64,000 bases of DNA, taken from the NCBI GenBank assembly GCA_948099385.1, contig CANUEZ040000191.1, positions 3,968,001 through 4,032,000 of the forward strand, written 5' to 3'. The position numbers and the translations under genes were made by a program. The stretch is from Fasciola hepatica (lineage: Eukaryota > Platyhelminthes > Trematoda > Plagiorchiida > Fasciolidae). Under the pieces are notes generated by a model. The model did no database searches and was not told where the DNA came from. It was given only the letters and a program-made list of their open reading frames with translations. Shown one piece after another: positions 25,947 through 40,400 of the stretch (within the stretch, counting starts at the first letter, position 1; every line of letters begins with the position of its first letter).

Positions 25947-28900
25947 TTGTGGTTTGGGTGTTCGACTGACAATCGTTCACCCCAACCCTTGTTCGTGTCT
26001 CCGTGTGGGCTCTGTCCATGTGCAATGCTCATGATTCCCTTAGCGGATCAAACAGCTGCACAGCGCTTCCATAATTTTCAATGGTCTGTTCATTGTTCAA
26101 GTTGCATGGAGAATCATATTATACAAATCTACTCTGCTACTGCTCTATTGCATTGTATGAGCAATCTGTGTGGGGATTATTCATAAGGGAATGCCTTGGT
26201 TTTACTTAGGCCCATAAATAGACAAGTGATGGAACATAGGATTGGATCGGTGTGCGAGAATTTGGTTGTTACCGTTCAAAGCGAAAGCGAAAGCCGAAGC
26301 CAATTTGGGGATTGTGCTATATCATGTATTGTATATGTTGAACAAAGCGTTCAGACCCATATCGGATAGCCTTGTGGTTTGGGTGTTCGACTGACATTCG
26401 TTCACCCCAACCCGTATTCGTGTCCTCGTGTGGGCTCTGTCCATGTGCAATGCTCATGATTCCCTTAGCGGATCAAAAAGCTGCACATTGCTTCCATAAT
26501 TTTCAATGGTCACTTCAGTGTTCAAGCTGCATGGAGAATCATATTATACAAATCTACACTGCTACTGCTCTATTGCATTGTATGAGCAATCTGTGTGGGG
26601 ATTGTTCATAAGGGAATGCCTTGGGTTTACTTAGGCCCATAAATAGAGAAGTGATGGAACATAGGATTGGATCGGTGTGCGAGAATTTGGTTGTTACCGT
26701 TCAAAGCGAAAGCGAAAGCCGAAGCCAATTTGGGGATTGTGCTATATCATGTATTGTATATGTTGAACAAAGCGTTCAGACCCATATCGGATAGCCTTGT
26801 GGTTTAGGTGTTCGACTGACAATCGTTCACCCCAACCCTTGTTCGTGTCTCCGTGTGGGCTCTGTCCATGTGCAATGCTCATGATTCCCTTAGCGGATCA
26901 ATCAGCTGCACAGCGCTTCCATAATTTTCAATGGTCAGTTCATTGTTCAAGTTGCATGGAGAATCATATTATACAAATCTACTCTGCTACTGCTCTATTG
27001 CATTGTATGAGTAATCTGTGTGGGGATTATTCATAAGGGAATGCCTTGGTTTTTCTTAGGCCCATAAATAGAGAAGTGATGGAACATAGGATTGGATCGG
27101 TGTGCGAGAATTTGGTTGTTACCGTTCAAAGCGAAAGCGAAAGCCGAATCCAATTTGGGGATTGTGCTATATCATGTATTGTATATGTTGAACAAAGCGT
27201 TCAGACCCATATCGGATAGCCTTGTGGTTTGGGTGTTCGACTGACATTCGTTCACCCCAACCCGTATTCGTGTCCTCGTGTGGGCTCTGTCCATGTGCAA
27301 TGCTCATGATTCCCTTAGCGGATCAAAAAGCTGCACATTGCTTCCATAATTTTCAATGGTCAGTTCAGTGTTCAGGCTGCATGGAGAATCATATTATACA
27401 AATCTACACTGCTACTGCTCTATTGCATTGTATGAGCAATCTGTGTGGGGATTGTTCATAAGGGAATGCCTTGGGTTTACTTAGGCCCATAAATAGAGAA
27501 GTGATGGAACATAGGATTGGATCGGTGTGCGAGAATTTGGTTGTTACCGTTCAAAGCGAAAGCGAAAGCCGAAGCCAATTTGGGGATTGTGCTATATCAT
27601 GTATTGTATATGTTGAACAAAGCGTTCAGACCCATATCGGATAGCCTTGTGGTTTAGGTGTTCGACTGACAATCGTTCACCCCAACCCTTGTTCGTGTCT
27701 CCGTGTGGGCTCTGTCCATGTGCAATGCTCATGATTCCCTTAGCGGATCAAACAGCTGCACAGCGCTTCCATAATTTTCAATGGTCTGTTCATTGTTCAA
27801 GTTGCATGGAGAATCATATTATACAAATCTACTCTGCTACTGCTCTATTGCATTGTATGAGCAATCTGTGTGGGGATTATTCATAAGGGAATGCCTTGGT
27901 TTTACTTAGGCCCATAAATAGACAAGTGATGGAACATAGGATTGGATCGGTGTGCGAGAATTTGGTTGTTACCGTTCAAAGCGAAAGCGAAAGCCGAAGC
28001 CAATTTGGGGATTGTGCTATATCATGTATTGTATATGTTGAACAAAGCGTTCAGACCCATATCGGATAGCCTTGTGGTTTGGGTGTTCGACTGACATTCG
28101 TTCACCCCAACCCGTATTCGTGTCCTCGTGTGGGCTCTGTCCATGTGCAATGCTCATGATTCCCTTAGCGGATCAAAAAGCTGCACATTGCTTCCATAAT
28201 TTTCAATGGTCACTTCAGTGTTCAAGCTGCATGGAGAATCATATTATACAAATCTACACTGCTACTGCTCTATTGCATTGTATGAGCAATCTGTGTGGGG
28301 ATTGTTCATAAGGGAATGCCTTGGGTTTACTTAGGCCCATAAATAGAGAAGTGATGGAACATAGGATTGGATCGGTGTGCGAGAATTTGGTTGTTACCGT
28401 TCAAAGCGAAAGCGAAAGCCGAAGCCAATTTGGGGATTGTGCTATATCATGTATTGTATATGTTGAACAAAGCGTTCAGACCCATATCGGATAGCCTTGT
28501 GGTTTAGGTGTTCGACTGACAATCGTTCACCCCAACCCTTGTTCGTGTCTCCGTGTGGGCTCTGTCCATGTGCAATGCTCATGATTCCCTTAGCGGATCA
28601 ATCAGCTGCACAGCGCTTCCATAATTTTCAATGGTCAGTTCATTGTTCAAGTTGCATGGAGAATCATATTATACAAATCTACTCTGCTACTGCTCTATTG
28701 CATTGTATGAGTAATCTGTGTGGGGATTATTCATAAGGGAATGCCTTGGTTTTTCTTAGGCCCATAAATAGAGAAGTGATGGAACATAGGATTGGATCGG
28801 TGTGCGAGAATTTGGTTGTTACCGTTCAAAGCGAAAGCGAAAGCCGAATCCAATTTGGGGATTGTGCTATATCATGTATTGTATATGTTGAACAAAGCGT

Positions 28901-29771
28901 TCAGACCCATATCGGATAGCCTTGTGGTTTGGGTGTTCGACTGACATTCGTTCACCCCAACCCGTATTCGTGTCCTCGTGTGGGCTCTGTCCATGTGCAA
29001 TGCTCATGATTCCCTTAGCGGATCAAAAAGCTGCACATTGCTTCCATAATTTTCAATGGTCACTTCAGTGTTCAAGCTGCATGGAGAATCATATTATACA
29101 AATCTACACTGCTACTGCTCTATTGCATTGTATGAGCAATCTGTGTGGGGATTGTTCATAAGGGAATGCCTTGGGTTTACTTAGGCCCATAAATAGAGAA
29201 GTGATGGAACATAGGATTGGATCGGTGTGCGAGAATTTGGTTGTTACCGTTCAAAGCGAAAGCGAAAGCCGAAGCCAATTTGGGGATTGTGCTATATCAT
29301 GTATTGTATATGTTGAACAAAGCGTTCAGACCCATATCGGATAGCCTTGTGGTTTAGGTGTTCGACTGACAATCGTTCACCCCAACCCTTGTTCGTGTCT
29401 CCGTGTGGGCTCTGTCCATGTGCAATGCTCATGATTCCCTTAGCGGATCAATCAGCTGCACAGCGCTTCCATAATTTTCAATGGTCAGTTCATTGTTCAA
29501 GTTGCATGGAGAATCATATTATACAAATCTACTCTGCTACTGCTCTATTGCATTGTATGAGTAATCTGTGTGGGGATTATTCATAAGGGAATGCCTTGGT
29601 TTTTCTTAGGCCCATAAATAGAGAAGTGATGGAACATAGGATTGGATCGGTGTGCGAGAATTTGGTTGTTACCGTTCAAAGCGAAAGCGAAAGCCGAAGC
29701 CAATTTGGGGATTGTGCTATATCATGTATTGTATATGTTGAACAAAGCGTTCAGACCCATATCGGATAGCC
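25947..29771 (+). repeat. Alternating dimer HOR (850 bp) with tetramer super-period (1700 bp), nine monomers
   Basis: Two monomer types alternate strictly. Type a (25947, 26797, 27647, 28497, 29347) has GACAATCG, TCTCCGTG, CAGCGCTTCCATAA, TTCATTGTTCAAGTTGC and GGGATTATTC. Type b (26372, 27222, 28072, 28922) has CAACCCGTATTCG, TCCTCGTG, AAAAAGCTGCACATTGC, TCTACACTGC and CCTTGGGTTTAC. Within type a, 25947 and 27647 share GGTCTGTTC and GACAAGTG, whereas 26797, 28497 and 29347 share GATCAATCAGC and GAGTAATCTG. This gives a 1700-bp tetramer (25947-27646 and 27647-29346) plus one extra type a. All copies are exactly 425 bp. Confidence 0.92.
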
Positions 29772-32700
29772 TTGTGGTTTGGGTGTTCGACTGACATTCG
29801 TTCACCCCAACCCTTGTTCGTGTCCCCGTGTGGGCTCTGTCCATGTGCAATGCTCATGATTCCCTTAGCGGATCAATCAGCTGTACAGTGCTTCCATCAT
29901 TTTCAATGGTCAGTTCAGTGTTCAAGCTGCATGGAGAATCATATTATACAAATCTACACTGCTACTGCTCTATTGCATTGTATGAGCAATCTGTGTGGGG
30001 ATTGTTCATAAGGGAATGCCTTGGTTTTACTTAGGCCCATAAATAGAGGAGTGATGGAACATAGGATTGGATCGATGTGCGAGAATTTGGTTGTTACCGT
30101 TCAAAGCGAAAGCGAAAGCCGAAGCCAATTTGGGGATTGTGCTGTATCATGTATTGTATATGTTGAACAATTCTTTCACACCCATATCGGATAGCCTTGT
30201 GGTTTGGGTGTTCGACTGACTTTCGTTCACCCCAACCCTTGTTCGTGTCCCCGTGTGGGCTCTGTCCATGTGCAATGCTCATGATTCCCTTAGCGGATCA
30301 AACAGCTGTACAGTGCTTCCATCATTTTCAATGGTCAGTTCAGTGTTCAAGCTGCATGGAGAATCATATTATACAAATCTACTCTGCTACTGCTCTATTG
30401 CATTGTATGAGCAATCTGTGTGGGGATTGTTCATAAGGGAATGCCTTGGTTTTACTTAGGCCCATAAATAGACAAGTGACGGAACATAGGATTGGATCGG
30501 TGTGCGAGAATTTGGTTGTTACCGTTCAAAGCGAAAGCGAAAGCCGAAGCCAATTTGGGGATTGTGCTATATCATGTATTGTATATGTTGAACAAAGCGT
30601 TCAGACCCATATCGGATAGCCTTGTGGTTTGGGTGTTCGACTGACATTCGTTCACCCCAACCCTTGTTCGTGTCTCCGTGTGGGCTCTGTCCATGTGCAA
30701 TGCTCATGATTCCCTTAGCGGATCAATCAGCTGAACAGCGCATCCATCGTTTTCAATGGTCAGTTCAGCGTTCAAGCTGCATGGAGAATCATATTTTACA
30801 AATCTACTCTGCTACTGCTCTATTGCATTGTATGAGCAATCTGTGTGGGGATTATTCATAAGGGAATGCCTTGGTTTTTCTTAGGCCCATAAATAGACAA
30901 GTGACGGAAAATAGGATTGGATCGGTGTGCGAGAATTTGGTTGTTACCGTTCAAAGCGAAAGCGAAAGCGAAAGCCGAAGCGAATTTGGGGATTGTGCTA
31001 TATCATGTATTGTATATGTTGAACAAAGCGTTCAGACCCATATCGGATAGCCTTGTGGTTTGGGTGTTCGACTGACATTCGTTCACCCCAACCCTTGTTC
31101 GTGTCCCCGTGTGGGCTCTGTCCATGTGCAATGCTCATGATTCCCTTAGCGGATCAAACAGCTGCACATTGCTTCCATAATTTTCAATGGTCAGTTCAGT
31201 GTTCAAGCTGCATGGAGAATCATATTATACAAATCTACTCTGCTGCTGCTCTATTGCATTGTATTAATAATCTGTGTGGGGATTGTTCATAAGGGAATGC
31301 CTTGGTTTTACTTCGGCCCATAAATAGAGAAGTGATGGAACATAGGATTGGATCGGTGTGCGAGAATTTGGTTGTTACCGTTCAAAGCGAAAGCGAAAGC
31401 CGAAGCGAATTTGGGGATTGTGCTATATCATGTATTGTATATGTTGAACAAAGCGTTCAGACCCATATCGGATAGCCTTGTGGTTTGGGTGTTCGACTGA
31501 CATTCGTTCACCCCAACCCTTGTTCGTGTCCCCGTGTGGGCTCTGTCCATGTGCAATGCTCATGATTCCCTTAGCGGATCAAACAGCTGTACAGTGCTTC
31601 CATCATTTTCAATAGTCAGTTCAGTGTTCAAGCTGCATGGAGAATCATATTATACAAATCTACACTGCTACTGCTCTATTGCATTGTATGAGTAATCTGT
31701 GTGGGGATTGTTCATAAGGGAATGCCTTGGTTTTACTTAGGCCCATAAATAGAGAAGTGATGGAACATAGGATTGGATCGATGTGCGGGAATTTGGTTGT
31801 TACCGTTCAAAGCGAAAGCGAAAGCCGAAGCCAATTTGGGGATTGTGCTATATCATGTATCGTATATGTTGAACAAAGCGTTGAGACCCATATCGGATAG
31901 CCTTGTGGTTTGGGTGTTCGACTGACATTCGTACACCCCAAACATTCTTCGTGTCCCCGTGTGGACTCTGTCCATGTGCAATGCTCATGATTCCCTTAGC
32001 GGATCAAACAGCTGTACAGTGCTTCCATCATTTTCAATGGTCACTTCAGTGTTCAAGCTGCATGGAGAATCATATTATACAAATCTACACTGCTACTGCT
32101 CTATTGCATTGTATGAGCAATCTGCGTGGGGATTGTTCATAAGGGAATGCCTTGGTTTTACTTAGGCCCATAAATAGAGAAGTGATGGAACATAGGATTG
32201 GATCGATGTGCGAGAATTTGGTTGTTACCGTTCAAAGCGAAAGCGAAAGCCGAAGCGAATTTGGGGATTGTGCCATATCATGTATTGTATATGTTGAACA
32301 AAGCGTTCAGACCCATATCGGATAGCCTTGTGGTTTGGGTGTTCGACTGACAATCGTTCACCCCAACCCTTGTTCGTGTCCCCTTGTGGGCTCTGTCCAT
32401 GTGCAATGCTCATGATTCCCTTAGCGGATCAAACAGCTGTACAGTGCTTCCATCATTTTCAATGGTCAGTTCAGTGTTCAAGCTGCATGGAGAATCATAT
32501 TATACAAATCTACTCTGCTACTGCTCTATTGCATTGTATGAGCAATCTGTGTGGGGATTATTCATAAGGGAATGCCTTGGTTTTTCTTAGGCCCATAAAT
32601 AGACAAGTGACGGAACATAGGATTGGATCGGTGTGCGAGAATTTGGTTGTTACCGTTCAAAGCGAAAGCGAAAGCGAAAGCCGAAGCCAATTTGGGGATT

Positions 32701-34033
32701 GTGCTATATCATGTATTGTATATGTTGAACAAAGCGTTCAGACCCATATCGGATAGCCTTGTGGTTTTGGTGTTCGACTGACATTCGTTCACCCCAACCC
32801 TTGTTCGTGTCCCCGTGTGGGCTCTGTCCATGTGCACTGCTCATGATTCCCTTAGCGGATCAAACAGCTGCACATTGCTTCCATAATTTTCAATGGTCAG
32901 TTCAGTGTTCAAGCTGCATGGAGAATCATATTATACAAATCTACTCTGCTGCTGCTCCGTTGCATTGTATTATTAATCTGTGTGGGGATTGTTCATAAGG
33001 GAATGCCTTGGTTTTACTCAGGCCCATAAATAGAGAAGTGATGGAACATAGGATTGGATCGGTGTGCGAGAATTTGGTTGTTACCGTTCAAAGCGAAAGC
33101 GAAAGCCGAAGCCAATTTGGGGATTGTGCTATATCATGTATTGTATATGTTGAACAAAGCGTTCAGACCCATATCGGATAGCCTTGTGGTTTGGGTGTTC
33201 GACTGACAATCGTTCACCCCAACCCTTGTTCGTGTCCCCGTGTGGGCTCTGTCCATGTGCAATGCTCATGATTCCCTTAGCGGATCAAACAGCTGTACAG
33301 TGCTTCCATCATTTTCAATGGTCAGTTCAGTGTTCAAGCTGCATGGAGAATCATATTATACAAATCTACTCTGCTACTGCTCTATTGCATTGTATGAGTA
33401 ATCTGTGTGGGGATTGTTCATAAGGGAATGCCTTGGTTTTACTTAGGCCCATAAATAGAGAAGTGATGGAACATAGGATTGGATCGGTGTGCGAGTATTT
33501 CGTTGTTATCTTTAAAAGCGAAAGCGAAAGCCGAAGCCAATTTGGGGATTGTGCTATATAATGTATTGTATATGTTGAACAAAGCGTTGAGACCCATATC
33601 GGATAGCCTTGTGGTTTGGGTGTTCGACTGACATTCGTTCACCCCAACCCTTGTTCGTGTCCCCGTGTGGGCTCTGTCCATGTGCAATGCTCATGATTCC
33701 CTTAGCGGATCAAACAGCTGTACAGTGCTTCCATCATTTTCAATGGTCAGTTCAGTGTTCAAGCTGCATGGAGAATAATATTACACAAATCTACTCTGCT
33801 ACTGCTCTATTGCATTGTATGGGCAATCTGTGTGGGGATTGTTCATAAGGGAATGCCTTGGTTTTACTTGGGCCCAAAAATAGAGAAGTGATGGAACATA
33901 GGATTGGATCGATGTGCGAGAATTTGGTTGTTACCGTTCAAAGCGAAAGCGAAAGCCGAAGCCAATTTGGGGATTGTGCTATATCATGTATTGTATATGT
34001 TGAACAAAGCGTTCAGACCCATATCGGATAGCC

Positions 34034-34458
34034 TTGCGGTTTGGGTGTTCGACTGACAGTCGTTCACCCCAACCCTTGTTCGTGTCCCCGTGTGGGCTCT
34101 GTCCATGTGCAATGCTCATGATTCCCTTAGCGGATCAAACAGCTGTACAGTGCTTCCATCATTTTCAATGGTCAGTTCAGTGTTCAAGCTGCATGGAGAA
34201 TCATATTATACAAATCTACTCTGCTACTGCTCTATTGCATTGTATGAGCAATCTGTGTGGGGATTGTTCATAAGGGAATGCCTTGGTTTTACTTCGGCCC
34301 ATAAATAGAGAAGTGATGGAACATAGGATTGGATCGGTGTGCGAGAATTTGGTTGTTACCGTTCAAAGCGAAAGCGAAAGCCGAAGCCAATTTGGGGATT
34401 GTGCTATATCATGTATTGTATATGTTGAACAAAGCGTTCAGACCCATATCGGATAGCT
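34034..34458 (+). repeat. Junction monomer between segments A and B, probable chimera
   Basis: The front of this monomer (GCCTTGCGGTT, after the CCCAAAAATAG variant of the copy before it) matches its partner 47694. Its back half has TTCGGCCC and ATCGGTGTGCG, as in 15699, the monomer preceding segment A, rather than the TTAGGCCC and ATCGATGTGCG of 47694. The simplest reading is an exchange point between about 34060 and 34295 that joined the end of one segment copy to the start of the next. GACAGTCG at 34055-34062 is a rare variant. Confidence 0.7.
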
Positions 34459-37400
34459 TTGTGGTTTGGGTGTTCGACTGACATTCGTTCACCCCAACCC
34501 TTGCTCGTGTCTCCGTGTGGGCTCTGTCCATGTGCAACGCTCATGATTCCCTTAGCGGATCAAACAGCTGCACAGTGCTTCCATAATTTTCAATGGTCAG
34601 TTCAGTGTTCAAGCTGCATGGAGAATCATATTATACAAATCTACTCTGCTACTGCTCTATTGCATTGTATGAGCAATCTGTGTGGGGATTGTTCATAAGG
34701 GAATGCCTTGGTTTTACTTAGGCCCATAAATAGAGAAGTGATGGAACATAGGATTGGATCGGTGTGCGAGAATTTGGTTGTTACCGTTCAAAGCGAAAGC
34801 GAAAGCGAAAGCCGAAGCCAATTTGGGAATTGTGCTATATCATGTATTGTATATGTTGAACAAAGCGTTCAGACCCATATCGGATAGCCTTGTGGTTTGG
34901 GTGTTCGACTGACATTCGTTCACCCCAACCCTTGTTCGTGTCCCCGTGTGGGCTCTGTCCATGTGCAATGCTCATGATTCCCTTAGCGGATCAAACAGCT
35001 GCACAGTGATTCCATAATTTTCAATGGTTAGTTCAGTGTTCAAGCTGCATGGAGAATCATATTATACAAATCTACTCTGCTCCTGCCCTATTGCATTGTA
35101 TGAGCCATCTGTGTGGGGATTGTTCATAAGGGAATGCCTTGGTTTTACTTAGGCCCATAAATAGAGAAGTGATGGAACATAGGATTGGATCGGTGTGCGA
35201 GAATTTGGTTGTTACCGTTCAAAGCGAAAGCGAAAGCCGAAGCCAATTTGGGGATTGTGCTATATCATGTATTGTATATGTTGAACAAAGCGTTGAGACC
35301 CATATCGGATAGCCTTGTGGTTTGGGTGTTCGACTGACATTCGTTCACCCCAAACCTTGTTCGTGTCTCCGAGTGGGCTCTGTCCATGTGCAATGCTCAT
35401 GATTCCCTTAGCGGATCAAACAGCTGCACAGTGATTCCATCATTTTCAATGGTCAGTTCAGTGTTCAAGCTGCGTGGAGATTCATATTATACAAATCTAC
35501 TCTGCTACTGCCCTATTGCATTGTATGAGCAATCTGTGTGGGGATTGTTCATAAGGGAATGCCTTGGTTTTACTTAGGCCCATAAATAGAGAAGTGATGG
35601 AACATAGGATTGGATCGGTGTGCGAGAATTTGGTTGTTACCGTTCAAAGCGAAAGCGAAAGCCGAAGCCAATTTGGGGATTGTGCTATATCATGTATTGT
35701 ATATGTTGAACAATGCGTTGAGACCCATATCGGATAGCCTTGTGGTTTGGGTGTTCGACTGACATTCGTTCACCCCAACCCTTGTTCGTGTCCCCGTGTG
35801 GGCTTTGTCCATGTGCAATGCTCATGATTCCCTTAGCGGATCAAACAGCTGCACAGTGCTTCCATCATTTTCAATGGTCAGTTCAGTGTTCAAGCTGCAT
35901 GGAGAATCATATTATACAAATCTACTCTGCTACTGCTCTATTGCATTGTATGAGCAATCTGTGTGGGGATTGTTCATAAGGGAATGCCTTGGTTTTACTT
36001 AGGCCCATAAATAGAGAAGTGATGGAACATAGGATTGGATCGGTGTGCGAGAATTTGGTTGTTACCGTTCAAAGCGAAAGCGAAAGCGAAAGCCGAAGCC
36101 AATTTGGGGATTGTGCTATATCATGTATTGTATATGTTGAACAAAGCGTTCAGACCCATATCGGATAGCCTTGTGGTTTGGGTGTTCGACTGACATTCGT
36201 TCACCCCAAACCTTGTTCGTGTCTCCGAGTGGGCTCTGTCCATGTGCAATGCTCATGATTCCCTTAGGGGATCAAACAGCTGCACAGTGATTCCATCATT
36301 TTCAATGGTCAGTTCAGTGTTCAAGCTGCGTGGAGATTCATATTATACAAATCTACTCTGCTACTGCTCTATTGCATTGTATGAGCAATCTGTGTGGGGA
36401 TTGTTCATAAGGGAATGCCTTGGTTTTACTTCGGCCCATAAATAGAGAAGTGATGGAACATAGGATTGGATCGGTGTGCGAGAATTTGGTTCTTACCGTT
36501 CAAAGCGAAAGCGAAAGCGAAAGCCGAAGCCAATTTGGGGATTGTGCTATATCATGTATTGTATATGTTGAACAAAGCGTTCAGACCCATATCGGATAGC
36601 TTTGTGGTTTGGGTGTTCGACTGACATTCGTTCACCCCAACCCTTGCTCGTGTCTCCGTGTGGGCTCTGTCCATGTGCAACGCTCATGATTCCCTTAGCG
36701 GATCAAACAGCTGCACAGTGCTTCCATAATTTTCAATGGTCAGTTCAGTGTTCAAGCTGCATGGAGAATCATATTATACAAATCTACTCTGCTCCTGCTC
36801 TATTGCATTGTATGAGCAATCTGTGTGGGGATTGTTCATAAGGGAATGCCTTGGTTTTACTTAGGCCCATAAATAGAGAAGTGATGGAACATAGGATTGG
36901 ATCGGTGTGCGAGAATTTGGTTGTTACCGTTCAAAGCGAAAGCGTAAGCGAAAGCCGAATCCAATTTGGGGATTGTGCTATATCATGTATTGTATATGTT
37001 GAACAAAGCGTTCAGACCCATATCGGATAGCCTTGTGGTTTGGGTGTTCGACTGACAATCGTTCACCCCAACCCTTGTTCGTGTCCCCGTGTGGGCTCGG
37101 TCCATGTGCAATGCTCATGATTCCCTTAGCGGATCAAACAGCTGTACAGTGCTTCCATCATTTTCAATGGTCAGATCAGTGTTCAAGCTGCATGGAGAAT
37201 CATATTATACAAATCTACTCTGCTCCTGCCCTATTGCATTGTATGAGCCATCTGTGTGGGGATTGTTCATAAGGGAATGCCTTGGTTTTACTTAGGCCCA
37301 TAAATAGAGAAGTGATGGAACATAGGATTGGATCGGTGTGCGAGAATTTGGTTGTTACCGTTCAAAGTGAAAGCGAAAGCCGAAGCCAATTTGGGGATTG

Positions 37401-40400
37401 TGCTATATCATGTATTGTATATGTTGAACAAAGCGTTGAGACCCATATCGGATAGCCTTGTGGTTTGGGTGTTCGACTGACATTCGTTCACCCCAACCCT
37501 TGTTCGTGTCCCCGTGTGGGCTCGGTCCATGTGCAATGCTCATGATTCCCTTAGCGGATCAAACAGCTGCACAGTGCTTCCATAATTTTCAATGGTCAGT
37601 TCAGTGTTCAAGCTGCATGGAGAATCATATTATACAAATCTACTCTGCTACTGCTCTATTGCATTGTATGAGCAATCTGTGTGGGGATTGTTCATAAGGG
37701 AATGCCTTGGTTTTACTTAGGCCCATAAATAGAGAAGTGATGGAACATAGGATTGGATCGGTGTGCGAGAATTTGGTTGTTACCGTTCAAAGCGAAAGCG
37801 AAAGCGAAAGCCGAAGCCAATTTGGGGATTGTGCTATATCATGTATTGTATATGTTGAACAAAGCGTTGAGACCCATATCGGATAGCCTTGTGGTTTGGG
37901 TGTTCTACTGACATTCGTTCACCCCAATCCTTGTTCGTGTCCCCGTGTGGGCTCGGTCCATGTGCAATGCTCATGATTCCCTTAGCGGATCAAACAGCTG
38001 CACAGTGCTTCCATAATTTTCAATGGTCAGTTCAGTGTTCAAGCTGCATGGAGAATCATATTATACAAATCTACTCTGCTACTGCTCTATTGCATTGTAT
38101 GAGCAATCTGTGTGGGGATTGTTCATAAGGGAATGCCTTGGTTTTACTTAGGCCCATAAATAGAGAAGTGATGGAACATAGGATTGGATCGGTGTGCGAG
38201 AATTTGGTTGTTACCGTTCAAAGCGAAAGCGAAAGCCGAATCCAATTTGGGGATTGTGCTATATCATGTATTGTATATGTTGAACAAAGCGTTCAGACCC
38301 ATATCGGATAGCCTTGTGGTTTGGGTGTTCGACTGACATTCGTTCACCCCAACCCTTGTTCGTGTCCCCGTGTGGGCTCTGTCCATGTGCAATGCTCATG
38401 ATTCCCTTAGCGGATCAAACAGCTGCACAGTGATTCCATCATTTTCAATGGTCACTTCAGTGTTCAAGCGGCATGGCGAATCATATTACACAAATCTACT
38501 CTGCTACTGCTCTATTGCATTGTATGAGCAATCTGTGTGGGGATTGTTCATAAGGGAATGCCTTGGTTTTACTTGGGCCCATAAATAGAGAAGTGATGGA
38601 ACATAGGATTGGATCGGTGTGCGAGAATTTGGTTGTTACCGTTCAAAGCGAAAGCGTAAGCGAAAGCCGAATCCAATTTGGGGATTGTGCTATATCATGT
38701 ATTGTATATGTTGAACAAAGCGTTCAGACCCATATCGGATAGCCTTGTGGTTTGGGTGTTCGACTGACATTCGTTCACCCCAACCCTTGTTCGTGTCCCC
38801 GTGTGGGCTCTGTCCATGTGCAATGCTCATGATTCCCTTAGCGGATCAAACAGCTGTACAGTGCTTCCATCATTTTCAATGGTCAGTTCAGTGTTCAAGC
38901 TGCATGGAGAATCATATTATACAAATCTACTCTGCTCCTGCTCTATTGCATTGTATGAGCAATCTGTGTGGGGATTGTTCATAAGGGAATGCCTTGGTTT
39001 TACTTAGGCCCATAAATAGAGAAGTGATGGAACATAGGATTGGATCGGTGTGCGAGAATTTGGTTGTTACCGTTCAAAGCGAAAGCGAAAGCCGAAGCCA
39101 ATTTGGGGATTGTGCTATATCATGTATTGTATCTGTTGAACAAAGCGTTCAGACCCATATCGGATAGCCTTGTGGTTTGGGTGTTCGACTGACATTCGTT
39201 CACCCCAACCCTTGTTCGTGTCCCCGTGTGGGCTCTGTCCATGTGCAATGCTCATGATTCCCTTAGCGGATCAAACAGCTGTACAGTGCTTCCATCATTT
39301 TCAATGGTCAGTTCAGTGTTCAAGCTGCATGGAGAATCATATTATACAAATCTACTCTGCTACTGCTCTATTGCATTGTATGAGCAATCTGTGTGGGGAT
39401 TGTTCATAAGGGAATGCCTTGGTTTTACTTAGGCCCATAAATAGAGAAGTGATGGAACATAGGATTGGATCGGTGTGCGAGAATTTGGTTGTTACCGTTC
39501 AAAGCGAAAGCGAAAGCGAAAGCCGAAGCCAATTTGGGGATTGTGCTATATCATGTATTGTATATGTTGAACAAAGCGTTCAGACCCATATCGGATAGCC
39601 TTGTGGTTTGGGTGTTCGACTGACAATCGTTCACCCCAACCCTTGTTCGTGTCTCCCAGTGGGCTCTGTCCATGTGCAATGCTCATGATTCCCTTAGCGG
39701 ATCAAACAGCTGTACAGTGCTTCCATCATTTTCAATGGTCAGTTCAGTGTTCAAGCGGCATGGAGAATCATATTATACAAATCTACTCTGCTACTGCTCT
39801 ATTGCATTGTATGAGCAATCTGTGTGGGGATTGTTCATAAGGGAATGCCTTGGTTTTACTTAGGCCCATAAATAGAGAAGTGATGGAACATAGGATTGGA
39901 TCGGTGTGCGAGAATTTGGTTGTTACCGTTCAAAGCGAAAGCGAAAGCCGAATCCAATTTGGGGATTGTGCTATATCATGTATTGTATATGTTGAACAAA
40001 GCGTTCAGACCCATATCGGATAGCCTTGTGGTTTGGGTGTTCGACTGACAATCGTTCACCCCAACCCTTGTTCGTGTCCCCGTGTGGGCTCGGTCCATGT
40101 GCAATGCTCATGATTCCCTTAGCGGATCAAACAGCTGTACAGTGCTTCCATCATTTTCAATGGTCAGTTCAGTGTTCAAGCTGCATGGAGAATCATATTA
40201 TACAAATCTACTCTGCTCCTGCTCTATTGCATTGTATGAGAAATCTGTGTGGGGATTGTTCATAAGGGAATGCCTTGGTTTTACTTAGGCCCATAAATAG
40301 AGAAGTGATGGAACATAGGATTGGATCGGTGTGCGAGAATTTGGTTGTTACCGTTCAAAGCGAAAGCGAAAGCGAAAGCCGAAGCCAATTTGGGGATTGT

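Larger units (their letters stand above)
16124..34458 (+). repeat. Segment A: first copy of a large-scale duplicated block (43 monomers)
   Basis: The order of marker monomers here is repeated in 34459-48118. Pairs: 16124/34459 (GCTTTGTGG, CTTGCTCGTG), 16555/34890 (CTCCTGCCCT with GAGCCATCTG), 17411/35740 (GGGCTTTGTCC), 18267/36602 (CAACGCTCATG), 22535/38314 (GCGGCATGGCG), 23391/39601 (TCTCCCAGTGG), 23816/40026 (GAGAAATCTG), 25097/41307 (TTCGGATGAC), 30197/43857 (CTTTCGTTCACC), 30622/44282 (CTGAACAGCGCATCC), 31053/44713 (ATTAATAATCTG), 33609/47269 (GAGAATAATATTACAC). Segment A has two stretches that are absent or shorter in B: 18692-21678 and part of 25947-29771. Confidence 0.85.
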
